From Stercoripulliclostridium_A sp045577735 (lineage in GTDB: Bacteria; Bacillota; Clostridia; Christensenellales; DTU072), in the NCBI GenBank assembly GCA_045577735.1, contig JAZNIY010000008.1, forward strand, positions 252,200-316,199: a DNA stretch of 64,000 nucleotides, read 5' to 3'. The stretch's first letter is position 1. The number at the start of each line of letters is the position of its first letter. Shown here piece after piece: positions 18,048-25,457 of this stretch. The position numbers and the translations under genes are program-made. Under the pieces are notes generated by a model that saw only the letters and a list, made by a program, of their open reading frames with translations, did not search any database and was not told the origin of the DNA.

Positions 18048-18242
18048 ATGGAAAGAACTAACAAAGATTTACAAGCAAGACTAGACCTTGAAAAATGGGT
18101 TGCGAGCGAACAAGCAGGTTACGACCTTTGTGGCTCCTATCCCCATTGCGCTCACTGCAGAATGCAAGAAGAATATGAATTCACTTGCGCAAGAGCAGTT
18201 AGAAGAATGATTATCGCAAACAGAAAATCACTCAAAAAATAA
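18048..18242 (+). CDS. small cysteine-rich protein (64 aa)
   Basis: The ATG at 18048 follows an AGGAG that overlaps the lipoprotein stop codon, so the two genes are coupled. The protein is basic and carries C28-x5-C34-x2-C37-x9-C47 (LCGSYPHCAHC, TCARA), which could bind zinc or an Fe-S cluster. No family is recognised. A terminator follows directly. Confidence 0.7.
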   Translation: MERTNKDLQARLDLEKWVASEQAGYDLCGSYPHCAHCRMQEEYEFTCARAVRRMIIANRKSLKK

Positions 18243-18247
18243 CAACC

Positions 18248-18277
18248 TTGAAAACCCGCTTAACTGCGGGCTTTTCT
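18248..18277 (+). terminator. terminator after the small Cys protein
   Basis: CCCGC-ttaact-GCGGG hairpin followed by CTTTTCTTTT. Confidence 0.8.
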
Positions 18278-18284
18278 TTTAGAC

Positions 18285-19094
18285 ATGCCGTACCAAAACA
18301 TCAACCTAATACCGATATATATCGCGCTGGGCGTGGGTGTTGCCCTCGTTGTACTAGCTCTTTGGAAAAGAGTGTTGACCATTCCGGCAACGGTGTCTGC
18401 ATTCTTCATCCTATTGCTTTCGGCTCTCTTTACCTCCTACTCGGGACTGACTATCTTTGCCGTATCCTTCGTGCTTTCAGCAGTCCTCGGGCTAATTAAA
18501 AAGGAAAAGAGGAAGGAAAGGGAGGAAGGGCTCTATCCACACGTAGGGGCAAGAGGCATCGTGCAAGTGCTGTCTAACGGCTTACCGGCACTGCTTTACG
18601 GTGCCGTATACTTTGGAACGGGGCTCAAACCATTTTTGGTTGCCAGCGTGGTTACCGTCACGGCAGGCGTTGCCGACAGCTTTGCAAGCGACCTCGGCAT
18701 AGTAGGGGAAGGTAGGGTGGTAAGCATACTTACCTTTAAGGAAGTACAACGTGGCATGAGTGGTGGCGTATCCCTATTGGGCACGTTCTCTGCGCTAGGC
18801 GTTTCTACGGTCCTTTCCGTGCTCCTTTTCTCCGTAGGAGAAGTTGGTATCCACGGACTATGGATAATAACGCTCTCAGCCTTCCTGGGAACCCTTATAG
18901 ACAGCCTTTTGGGTGCCGGTGTACAAAGAGCCTATAAGTGCAAAATATGTGGCAAAATGACGGAAAGAAAGAGCCACTGCGATACGCCGACCGAACACGT
19001 AAAAGGGCTAAAGATTGTGGACAACAACGTTGTCAACGCACTAAGCCTTATGGTCGCAGGCGCCATTGCATTAGCCCTTTGTTTTACTATTTAA
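18285..19094 (+). CDS. DUF92 family integral membrane protein
   Basis: Protein of 269 residues with about six hydrophobic helices. DUF92 landmarks are present: AGVADSFASDLG, SGGVSLLGTFSALG and SAFLGTLIDSLLGAG. A cytoplasmic CKICGK...SHC insertion may bind a metal. Plant and cyanobacterial relatives (VTE6) phosphorylate phytyl phosphate; the role in clostridia is unknown. The ATG sits only a few bases after the preceding terminator and has no ribosome site, so the start is uncertain. Confidence 0.8.
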   Translation: MPYQNINLIPIYIALGVGVALVVLALWKRVLTIPATVSAFFILLLSALFTSYSGLTIFAVSFVLSAVLGLIKKEKRKEREEGLYPHVGARGIVQVLSNGLPALLYGAVYFGTGLKPFLVASVVTVTAGVADSFASDLGIVGEGRVVSILTFKEVQRGMSGGVSLLGTFSALGVSTVLSVLLFSVGEVGIHGLWIITLSAFLGTLIDSLLGAGVQRAYKCKICGKMTERKSHCDTPTEHVKGLKIVDNNVVNALSLMVAGAIALALCFTI

Positions 19095-19124
19095 TTGACA
19101 CGAGCGCGCGCGTAGCGTTACAAT
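19095..19124 (+). promoter_or_regulatory. CG-spacer promoter of guaA
   Basis: TTGACA 19095-19100, an 18-bp spacer with GAGCGCGCGCG, TACAAT 19119-19124. The leader is about 25 nt and contains AAGGAG. Confidence 0.72.
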
Positions 19125-19156
19125 AAATCAAACCGATTTTTAAGGAGTGGAAAACA

Positions 19157-20434
19157 ATGAAGCAAGACATGATTGTTATTATCGACCTAGGAAGTGAAGA
19201 AAACTCCAGATTGGCAAGAGAGATTAGAGCTCTTGGCGTATATTCGGAAATATATCCTCACGATATTACCCTTTCTAGCCTTGAAGCTAACAAAAACATT
19301 AAGGGTATAATTTTGAACGGTGGCCCCAATAACGTTGTTAACGGAGTGGAGATAGACGTTAATAAAGAGATATATTCCCTAGGTGTGCCCTTCGTTGCTT
19401 ACTCCTTCCCCAAAGCACTTTGCGAAAGCGGGGATGAAAGTGGCCTTAAAGAATGGATATTCAACGTATGTAAGGCGGAAGCGAACTGGAATATGGCAAA
19501 CTTCGTAGCAGACCAAGTAGAGCTTCTTCGCAAGCAAATTGGTGACAAAAAGGTGCTCCTTGCATTGAGCGGTGGCGTAGATAGTTCGGTTGTAGCAGCT
19601 CTTCTCATAAAGGCCGTTGGTAAAAACGTAACCTGCGTGCACGTCAACCACGGACTACTTCGCAAGGGCGAACCCGAACAAGTAATTAACGTTTTTGGAA
19701 AGGAACTAGACGCCGATTTGGTTTACGTTGATGCAGTAGACAGGTTCCTAAATAAGCTAGAAGGCGTATCCGATCCTGAACAAAAGAGAAAGATTATAGG
19801 TACGGAATTCATAAGAGTATTCGAAGAGGAAGCAAGAAAGCTTGAAGGCATAGATTTCCTTGGCCAGGGCACCATATATCCGGACATAGTGGAAAGTGGC
19901 ACCAAGACGGGCAAGGCGGTAAAGGCTCACCACAACGTAGGAGGACTACCCGATGACCTCAAGTTTGAACTTGTAGAGCCTCTAAAGTATCTGTTCAAAG
20001 ACGAGGTACGCGCTTGTGGTAAGGAACTTGGACTACCCGATAATATGGTATATCGTCAACCCTTCCCCGGCCCCGGTCTTGGCGTAAGATGCCTTGGAGC
20101 TATTACCCGTGACAGACTAGAAGCCGTACGCGAAAGCGATGCCATTCTCCGTGAGGAGTTCGATAACGCAGGACTTCGTGGCAAGGTTTGGCAATATTTC
20201 ACCCTTATACCCGACGTTAAATCGGTAGGCGTACGTGACAACGCACGTTCCTTTGAGTGGCCCGTAATCATTCGTGCCGTCAATACCATTGATGCTATGA
20301 CAGCTTCCATCGAGCCTCTTCCCTATGATTTACTTTCCAAAATAACCAATAGGATTTTGAGTGAAGTAAAAGGCGTTAATCGTGTACTATATGATATTAC
20401 GCCCAAGCCTACTGGTACCATCGAGTGGGAATAA
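19157..20434 (+). CDS. guaA: GMP synthase with a truncated glutamine-amidotransferase domain
   Basis: Protein of 425 residues, where GuaA is usually about 510-525. It makes GMP from XMP, ATP and an ammonia donor. The ATP-PPase half is complete: P-loop SGGVDSS (138-144), VNHGLLRKGE, LGQGTIYPD, SHHNVGG-like AHHNVGGLP, the dimer domain and the IEWE end. The N-terminal class I GATase starts normally (IVIIDLGSE, GIILNGGPN) but after VPFVAYSF jumps to the junction seen before the PPase half. The GxCxG nucleophile motif and the HPE motif are missing. Glutamine hydrolysis by this chain looks impossible. There is no frameshift; the frame is intact. Confidence 0.93.
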   Translation: MKQDMIVIIDLGSEENSRLAREIRALGVYSEIYPHDITLSSLEANKNIKGIILNGGPNNVVNGVEIDVNKEIYSLGVPFVAYSFPKALCESGDESGLKEWIFNVCKAEANWNMANFVADQVELLRKQIGDKKVLLALSGGVDSSVVAALLIKAVGKNVTCVHVNHGLLRKGEPEQVINVFGKELDADLVYVDAVDRFLNKLEGVSDPEQKRKIIGTEFIRVFEEEARKLEGIDFLGQGTIYPDIVESGTKTGKAVKAHHNVGGLPDDLKFELVEPLKYLFKDEVRACGKELGLPDNMVYRQPFPGPGLGVRCLGAITRDRLEAVRESDAILREEFDNAGLRGKVWQYFTLIPDVKSVGVRDNARSFEWPVIIRAVNTIDAMTASIEPLPYDLLSKITNRILSEVKGVNRVLYDITPKPTGTIEWE

Positions 20435-20535
20435 AACCACGCTTTTATGCAAAATTCATAGGAAAAGAAAAAAATATTCGGTCGATTACGCCTAGTAAAG
20501 TCCCTTCATAATTTTTTCTCTTTTCCGTGTGAGTG
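20433..20535 (+). repeat. nested palindromic element R5 fused to a heptamer-type tail
   Basis: Starts on the guaA stop codon (TAAAACCACG). The core CGGTCGATTACGCCTAGTAAAGTCCC is recognisable in two parts (CGGTCGATTACG and CCTAGTAAAGTCCC); the middle stem is AT-rich (GAAAAAAATAT with ATAATTTTTTCTC). The right end is replaced by GTGTGAGTGAAGCGTAAGCG, a degenerate H-type sequence reaching almost to the next start codon. Confidence 0.7.
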
Positions 20536-20562
20536 AAGCGTAAGCGTGATCCGTACTTAACG

Positions 20563-21390
20563 ATGTATCAAAGAGTTTATATCGAAATTACCAATATTTG
20601 CAATATGAACTGCTCCTTTTGTCACGGTCATAAGAGGGCAAAAAGGTTGATGAGTAAAGAGGCGTTTGCCCACGTTCTTGGTCAAATAGAGGGTAAAACT
20701 AAAAATATATATTATCATTTGATGGGCGAGCCTTTGCTCCACCCCGAACTTCCCACCTTTATAAAAATGGCAAACGAGAGGGGGCTACGCTCCCTAATTA
20801 CCACCAACGGCACCCTACTAAAAGAAAGGGGAGAGTGCATTTTAGAGAGTGGTATATATAAAATTAATATTTCCCTGCATAGCTTTGAGGGCAACGATAT
20901 TGAGCAACAAAGGCAATATTTGAGTGACGTAGTATCCTTTTCAAAAGAGGCTTGGAAGAGGGGCGTTATTATTGTGCTTCGACTTTGGAACAGAGGAGTA
21001 GACGGGGACAGAAACCAAGGCATCCTTGACTTTTTGAAGGCGCATTTTGAGGGCGTTTGGGAGGAAAACGAGAGGGGTATTAAGATTAAAAATCGCCTAC
21101 ATGTCGAGTGGGGCGAGCGCTTTGAGTGGCCCGATATGGAAGCAGAAGAGGGAAGCGAGAGCGTTTTTTGTTATGGTATGCGCGACCATTTCGGCATACT
21201 CGTAGACGGCTCGGTAGTGCCTTGTTGTTTGGACAGCGAGGGCGCAATTACTCTTGGTAATTTGTTCGAAAACAGCCTAACCGACATTCTTTCCACCTCT
21301 AGAGCGAGGGCTATCAGGCACGGATTTGGCTCTCATCACGCCACCGAGGAGCTTTGTAGACGTTGTTCGTACGCCAGAAGATTCAAGTAG
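20563..21390 (+). CDS. radical SAM/SPASM domain protein
   Basis: Protein of 275 residues. The radical SAM cluster motif is C13-x3-C17-x2-C20 (ICNMNCSFC), followed by HLMGEPLLHPEL and ITTNGTLL. A C-terminal SPASM-type set follows: CYGMRD, DGSVVPCCLDSEGAITLGNL and LCRRCSY. Such enzymes modify peptides or other substrates through a 5'-deoxyadenosyl radical; no precursor peptide is visible nearby. The ATG at 20563 is chosen because the upstream in-frame GTG lies in repeat sequence; neither has a ribosome site. Confidence 0.85.
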   Translation: MYQRVYIEITNICNMNCSFCHGHKRAKRLMSKEAFAHVLGQIEGKTKNIYYHLMGEPLLHPELPTFIKMANERGLRSLITTNGTLLKERGECILESGIYKINISLHSFEGNDIEQQRQYLSDVVSFSKEAWKRGVIIVLRLWNRGVDGDRNQGILDFLKAHFEGVWEENERGIKIKNRLHVEWGERFEWPDMEAEEGSESVFCYGMRDHFGILVDGSVVPCCLDSEGAITLGNLFENSLTDILSTSRARAIRHGFGSHHATEELCRRCSYARRFK

Positions 21391-21540
21391 CTTGTCCCTA
21401 TTTTGTTACAGCCAAAAAATTTCCTAACGCAGGGTATGGCAAATTCGCTTTCTATATAGTATCCTTAATATATATATAGTTTTTTAAACTCTTAATTTTT
21501 AAGTAAAAGTTTTGAAAGATACTTGACTTAAAAGTTTTTT

Positions 21541-21626
21541 TCGTGGTCTAACACAGGTGAGAGCTAACTCAGCCTGAACAACAAGGTAATATTTAATTGA
21601 AGTTATTAGCCAAAATAACGCATTTT
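21541..21626 (-). repeat. partial palindromic element at the DUF1846 gene end
   Basis: On the minus strand the DUF1846 stop codon reads into TAAAATGCGTTATTTTGG, the element's left arm. The core and right arm are missing; a shared flank (CGTGGTCTAACACAGGTG) follows, as around 2885-2900. The rest of 21391-21540 is AT-rich with no gene seen. Confidence 0.6.
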
Positions 21627-23088
21627 AAAAAGCGAAGACGGGTTCGCAAGTAATATTAATTCCAAGACAACGGAACATCTTTAGGCTACTCTCCGGAAGC
21701 ATAACCGTAGAATGTGCCTCGCATCCGGCAAGCTTATTAAGTTTCTCAAGTGCCTTTTCAACCACGGGATTGGTCGCAGCCGAGAACGAAAGGGCTATGA
21801 GTGCTTCTTCCAAGTTCATCTTGCTTGATTTTGCCTTCAAGTTCTCCTTTTTGAGCTTGAGTATGGCTTCAATGGCGTGGGGAGATATAAGGTCAATGCT
21901 GTCGTCAATGCCGGTTAGGTACTTAATAGCATTCATTATAACGCCGGCAGGAGCATACAAGCTGTTCTTGTCGCGGGAGGTCAAGATGGTGCCGTCCTTT
22001 AGTTCCAACGCAATGGCAGGGCAACCGTTGGCTTCTGCCTTTTCGCGAGCGGGAATGACGGTCCTTCTGTCGGTGGGGGTGCAACCTATCTCTTTCATTA
22101 AGATTTCCACGCGATGTGCCGTTTCCAAGTCTGCCGTGCCGTTCTTGTATTCATTATAGATTTTATAGTATCTTCTAATGATTTCTTGCTTTGCCGCCTC
22201 TTGGACAATGCTATCGTCACTAATGGCATAGCCCACCATATTAACACCCATATCGGTGGGGGATTTATAAAGCTCGGTGCCGAGAATACGTGAAATTATG
22301 CTTTTTACAACGGGGAAAACTTCCAAATCGCGATTGTAGTTTACGGTAGATACGCCATATTGCTCAAGGTGGAAGAAGTCAATCATATTCCTATCGTTGA
22401 GGTCGGCGGTTGCAGCCTCATAGGCGATATTTACCGGGTGTTTAAGGGGTAGATTCCAAACAGGGAAAGTCTCATATTTTGCATATCCGGCCTTATTGCC
22501 ACGTTTATATTCGTGGTAGAGCTGGCTAAGGCAGGTTGCAAGTTTGCCACTAGAGGGACCGGGAGCCGTGACAACGACGACGGGACGAGTGGTTTCGATG
22601 TAGGGGTTTGCGCCGTATCCTTCGTCGGAAACAATGGTATCGATGTCGTTGGGGTAGCCCTTGGTGAGCTTGTGGATATAGACCTTTTCACCCATGCGTT
22701 CAAGCTGATTACGGAAGATATCGGCAGAGGGTTGCTCCTTGTATTGGGTAATGACCACGGAGTTTATAAGTAGACCAAGCTCGCGCAAGTTTCTCATTAG
22801 TCGAATTAGTTCGTTGCCATAGGTGATACCAAAGTCACTACGAATTTTGTTCTTCTCTATGTCGGGAGCACCAATGCAGAAGATGATTTCCATCTTGTCT
22901 TTTAGGTTGGAAAGAATTTTGGTTTTTACGTTAGCATCGAAGCCGGGGAGTACGCGAGCAGCGTGAAGGTCGTCAAAGAGTTTGCCACCAAACTCAAGGT
23001 ACAACTTGCCGTCAAACATGTCGGCGCGCTTTAAAATATTCTCCGTTTGCTTCTTGACGTATAACGCGTTATCAAAACCCAATTTCAT
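21625..23088 (-). CDS. DUF1846 family protein
   Basis: Protein of 487 residues. The ATG at 23088 (MKLGFDNALYV) has an AGGAGAG site and is preferred to an upstream in-frame Met without one. The sequence has the features of DUF1846 proteins: GKLYLEFGGKLFDD, DAARVLPGF-like HAARVLPGF, APGPSSGKLATCLSQLYHE and KSPTDMGVN. The GPSSGK stretch resembles a nucleotide-binding loop. The function is unsettled. A promoter (TTGACA/TAAAAT or TTGACT/TATAAA) lies just upstream on the minus strand. It is cytosolic. Confidence 0.85.
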   Translation of the reverse strand: MKLGFDNALYVKKQTENILKRADMFDGKLYLEFGGKLFDDLHAARVLPGFDANVKTKILSNLKDKMEIIFCIGAPDIEKNKIRSDFGITYGNELIRLMRNLRELGLLINSVVITQYKEQPSADIFRNQLERMGEKVYIHKLTKGYPNDIDTIVSDEGYGANPYIETTRPVVVVTAPGPSSGKLATCLSQLYHEYKRGNKAGYAKYETFPVWNLPLKHPVNIAYEAATADLNDRNMIDFFHLEQYGVSTVNYNRDLEVFPVVKSIISRILGTELYKSPTDMGVNMVGYAISDDSIVQEAAKQEIIRRYYKIYNEYKNGTADLETAHRVEILMKEIGCTPTDRRTVIPAREKAEANGCPAIALELKDGTILTSRDKNSLYAPAGVIMNAIKYLTGIDDSIDLISPHAIEAILKLKKENLKAKSSKMNLEEALIALSFSAATNPVVEKALEKLNKLAGCEAHSTVMLPESSLKMFRCLGINITCEPVFAF

Positions 23089-23167
23089 AAGTTCTCTCCT
23101 TGTAAAATACGCTTTATATTTTAGCATTAAAAGAGAGTCAATGTCAATGAGGCGTATTATAAATCTC

Positions 23168-23743
23168 CTAGAGATTTATTTTAAGGCGAGAGAAAATGGT
23201 TTTCATAAGAATGCGCGAAAGGAGGGTTATTAAAACGCCAAAGAGGAGGTCTGTTAGGTAGTGCGCCCCCATAATAAGCCGAGAAAGACAAACTAAAAGG
23301 GTGAAAATGAGTGAAATAGCGAGTGGTACGGTATTGCTCTTAAAAACCTTATATTTGGAGTTTAGGTCAACAAGAAGAATGCTAAGGGCACCCATACCGG
23401 CGTGACCTGAGGGGAAAGAACGCCCACCGTGTCCTAAGGCATAAAAGGGCGTATACTCCAAGTATGGTGGAAGCATATCCCTAAAACGCACTCTTCCCAC
23501 AACGCGTTTTAAGACTTCTATTGCTATTGCGCTAAGCACGAGAACGGAAAAGAGGTAACAAGCAAATATAAGGCACTCCCATTTTTTCTCTCTCACCCTC
23601 CACTTGTCAAAGGCAAGTCCCACCAAGACGAACGCCAAGTAGCAAAAGGGAATTAGTGCCGGAGCCTCTCCTACTAATTCAAAAATAATTCCGAAAGTGG
23701 AGTTGGGATTATACAACCACTCGTTAATGCTAAGTTCCCACAT
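23168..23743 (-). CDS. PAP2-family membrane phosphatase
   Basis: Protein of 191 residues with about five hydrophobic helices. The three PAP2 motifs are complete: KRVVGRVRFR (motif 1, K-x6-R), PSGHA (motif 2) and SRLIMGAHYLTD (motif 3, SR-x5-H-x3-D). It probably dephosphorylates a lipid phosphate or diphosphate such as undecaprenyl pyrophosphate or phosphatidic acid at the membrane's outer face. The start is uncertain: ATG 23743 has no clear ribosome site and a GTG 39 bp upstream has none either. Confidence 0.85.
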   Translation of the reverse strand: MWELSINEWLYNPNSTFGIIFELVGEAPALIPFCYLAFVLVGLAFDKWRVREKKWECLIFACYLFSVLVLSAIAIEVLKRVVGRVRFRDMLPPYLEYTPFYALGHGGRSFPSGHAGMGALSILLVDLNSKYKVFKSNTVPLAISLIFTLLVCLSRLIMGAHYLTDLLFGVLITLLSRILMKTIFSRLKINL

Positions 23744-23794
23744 GGTAATATATATGTATATTAATAAATGGTATTCTAGCACGTTTAATAATAT

Positions 23795-23940
23795 GCCAAT
23801 TCTAAAAGTGCGCTAGTTTGGACTTAATAAGTGCGGAATGCGGAGCGCGGAACGCGGAACGGCTTCACTACGCGTTGCTACGTTCACAAGGAAAATATCT
23901 ATGATATAAAGGGTGTTTTAGTACGCAACAAAAAAAGTAA
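23795..23940 (-). repeat. heptamer-tailed repeat H3 (minus orientation)
   Basis: Read on the minus strand: CACCCTTTATATCATAGAT, TTTTCCTTGTGAACGTAGC, AACGCGTAGTGAAGCCGTT, then heptamers CCGCGTT, CCGCGCT, CCGCATT, CCGCACT and finally GTCCAAACTAGCGCAC, a palindromic-element arm. The same left arm (CCCTTTATATCATAGA) recurs at 33193, so the H repeat is at least about 110 bp long. Confidence 0.7.
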
Positions 23941-23950
23941 TAAGTTTATA

Positions 23951-24077
23951 AAAAACGCGCTAGTTTGGATGCTAGCCAAGGCAAAAGTAAAACCCCGAAG
24001 GGTTGCTGTACTTAGGTACTGCGCCCTGACGGGGTTTTGGTTTTAACGTGGGGGAGCGCCAAAATAGCGCGTTTTTA
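23951..24077 (-). repeat. nested palindromic element R9 (minus orientation, core type B)
   Basis: On the minus strand it starts on the oxidoreductase stop codon: TAAAAACGCGCTATTTTGG. The outer arm pairs with the far end (CCAAACTAGCGCGTTTTT). The middle stem is AAAACCCCG/CGGGGTTTT. The core is GGCGCAGTACCTAAGTACAG. Confidence 0.85.
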
Positions 24078-25322
24078 CTCGTTGATGGGAACAAGAACCC
24101 CACCCTGCTTCCTTGACTCTTCTGCTGCAAACGCCATAAGATGGCTCATAACTGTTTCACTCATAAATGATACGCGAGGGTTGGGTTTACCCGTTTCCAG
24201 TAGTTCCAAGAAATCGTGAATTATGCCACTATCTCCGCCGAGGTGACCTTGTCCCATTTTGGCGCGCACCATTCTTGATCTCTTGCCCCAAACGTTAAGA
24301 CGGAATTTGCCGTCTATATCTCTGCCAAAGAGCTCACCTTTAGTGCCGGTGATGTGAACCCTTCTAAAACAACCTCTTGAGGAGCAGTTCATAGTGAGAG
24401 TAGCATTGACGTCACCGTCAAACTTGCATAGTACGGTTTGGTTTTCTATTACGTCGTTGTCAGAGTGGTATACGCACCTTCCGTAGGGACTTGTCGTAGC
24501 GAGAGCCTCTTTTACTTGTTGGCGAGTTGGGTTACCCATTCTGGTTACTAGAGACCACCTATTCAAATATACGGGAATGGAATGCAATGTGAACTCATAG
24601 TAGAATCTAGGAGCGTAGTAGGGGCAAGTTTTGTAGTGAGGACAGTTCTTAGAGCACCTTTCCGTTGCTCCCTCGGGAGCCTTCTCTGCCATGAAGATTT
24701 TTCTTGAACCAATGCTGGAAACGCTCTTACATTTCTTGCCGGTATAGTAGTAAAGTAGGTCGAGATCGTGACAGCACTTTGCAAGTATGCTGGGGGTGGT
24801 TTCGTCCTCCCTTCTCCAGTTACCACGTACGTAGGAGTGGGAGAAGTGCCAGTAGCCTACGTTTTCCGTCTGCTGAATATTGGTAATCTCGCCTATTTCA
24901 CCGCTATCGATTACTTGCTTAATGGCATCGTAGAAACCGGAATAACGTAGCACGTGACAAACTACCATATATAGGTTCTTTTCCTTTGCGAGGTTTACGA
25001 GCTCTACGCACTCTTCCTTGATGGGGGAAACGGGCTTTTCGCAAAGTACGTGATATCCAAGAAGTAGTGCTTGTTTTGCGTGGCCGTAGTGGTCTCGGTC
25101 TTGGGATGCTACTACTATGGCATCGGCAATTTTACCACGAGCAAAAAGCTCCTCGGTGCTGTTAAATCTCATGTCGGGAGAAATCCCTAACTTGCTGGCA
25201 ACGTGATTTAGCACGCTAGCGTTAATGTCGCAAACGGCAACAACCTTTCCGCCTTGAGCGTTAATTCTCCTTGCGTACATCGCGCCTCTGTTACCTAGTC
25301 CAATGACTGCTACGGTTTTCAT
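24075..25322 (-). CDS. Gfo/Idh/MocA-family NAD(P)-dependent oxidoreductase
   Basis: Protein of 415 residues. The ATG at 25322 has an AGGAGA site. The Rossmann fold begins at once (VAVIGLGNRGAMYARR), with the second-domain signature CEKPVS. A Cys-rich insertion (CSKNCPHYKTCPYY) is unlike inositol dehydrogenases but known in a subgroup of this family. It probably oxidises or reduces a sugar or cyclitol; the substrate is unknown. Promoter boxes on the minus strand are TTGAAT (25374-25379) and TATAAT (25351-25356), 17 bp apart. The stop codon is part of repeat R9. Confidence 0.85.
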   Translation of the reverse strand: MKTVAVIGLGNRGAMYARRINAQGGKVVAVCDINASVLNHVASKLGISPDMRFNSTEELFARGKIADAIVVASQDRDHYGHAKQALLLGYHVLCEKPVSPIKEECVELVNLAKEKNLYMVVCHVLRYSGFYDAIKQVIDSGEIGEITNIQQTENVGYWHFSHSYVRGNWRREDETTPSILAKCCHDLDLLYYYTGKKCKSVSSIGSRKIFMAEKAPEGATERCSKNCPHYKTCPYYAPRFYYEFTLHSIPVYLNRWSLVTRMGNPTRQQVKEALATTSPYGRCVYHSDNDVIENQTVLCKFDGDVNATLTMNCSSRGCFRRVHITGTKGELFGRDIDGKFRLNVWGKRSRMVRAKMGQGHLGGDSGIIHDFLELLETGKPNPRVSFMSETVMSHLMAFAAEESRKQGGVLVPINE

Positions 25323-25422
25323 AATATTTCTCCTAAGTAAGTATGGGTTTATTATATCACTTTGAAAATCCATATTCAATAGTAGATATTAAATTACCAA
25401 CTTCAATTTATGGTGATACGCC

Positions 25423-25451
25423 TTTACATTCGTGCAAAAATCTTATATAAT
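25423..25451 (+). promoter_or_regulatory. promoter of tilS, leaderless arrangement
   Basis: TTTACA 25423-25428, 17-bp spacer, TATAAT 25446-25451. Six bp separate the -10 box from the ATG at 25458, so the mRNA should begin at the start codon. No ribosome site is present. Confidence 0.75.
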
Positions 25452-25457
25452 ATTGGC

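Noticed and set aside
23780..23782. GTG start for the PAP2 gene, 39 bp upstream
   Set aside because: No ribosome site, and the extra residues are not needed for the family; the ATG at 23743 was kept with reservations.
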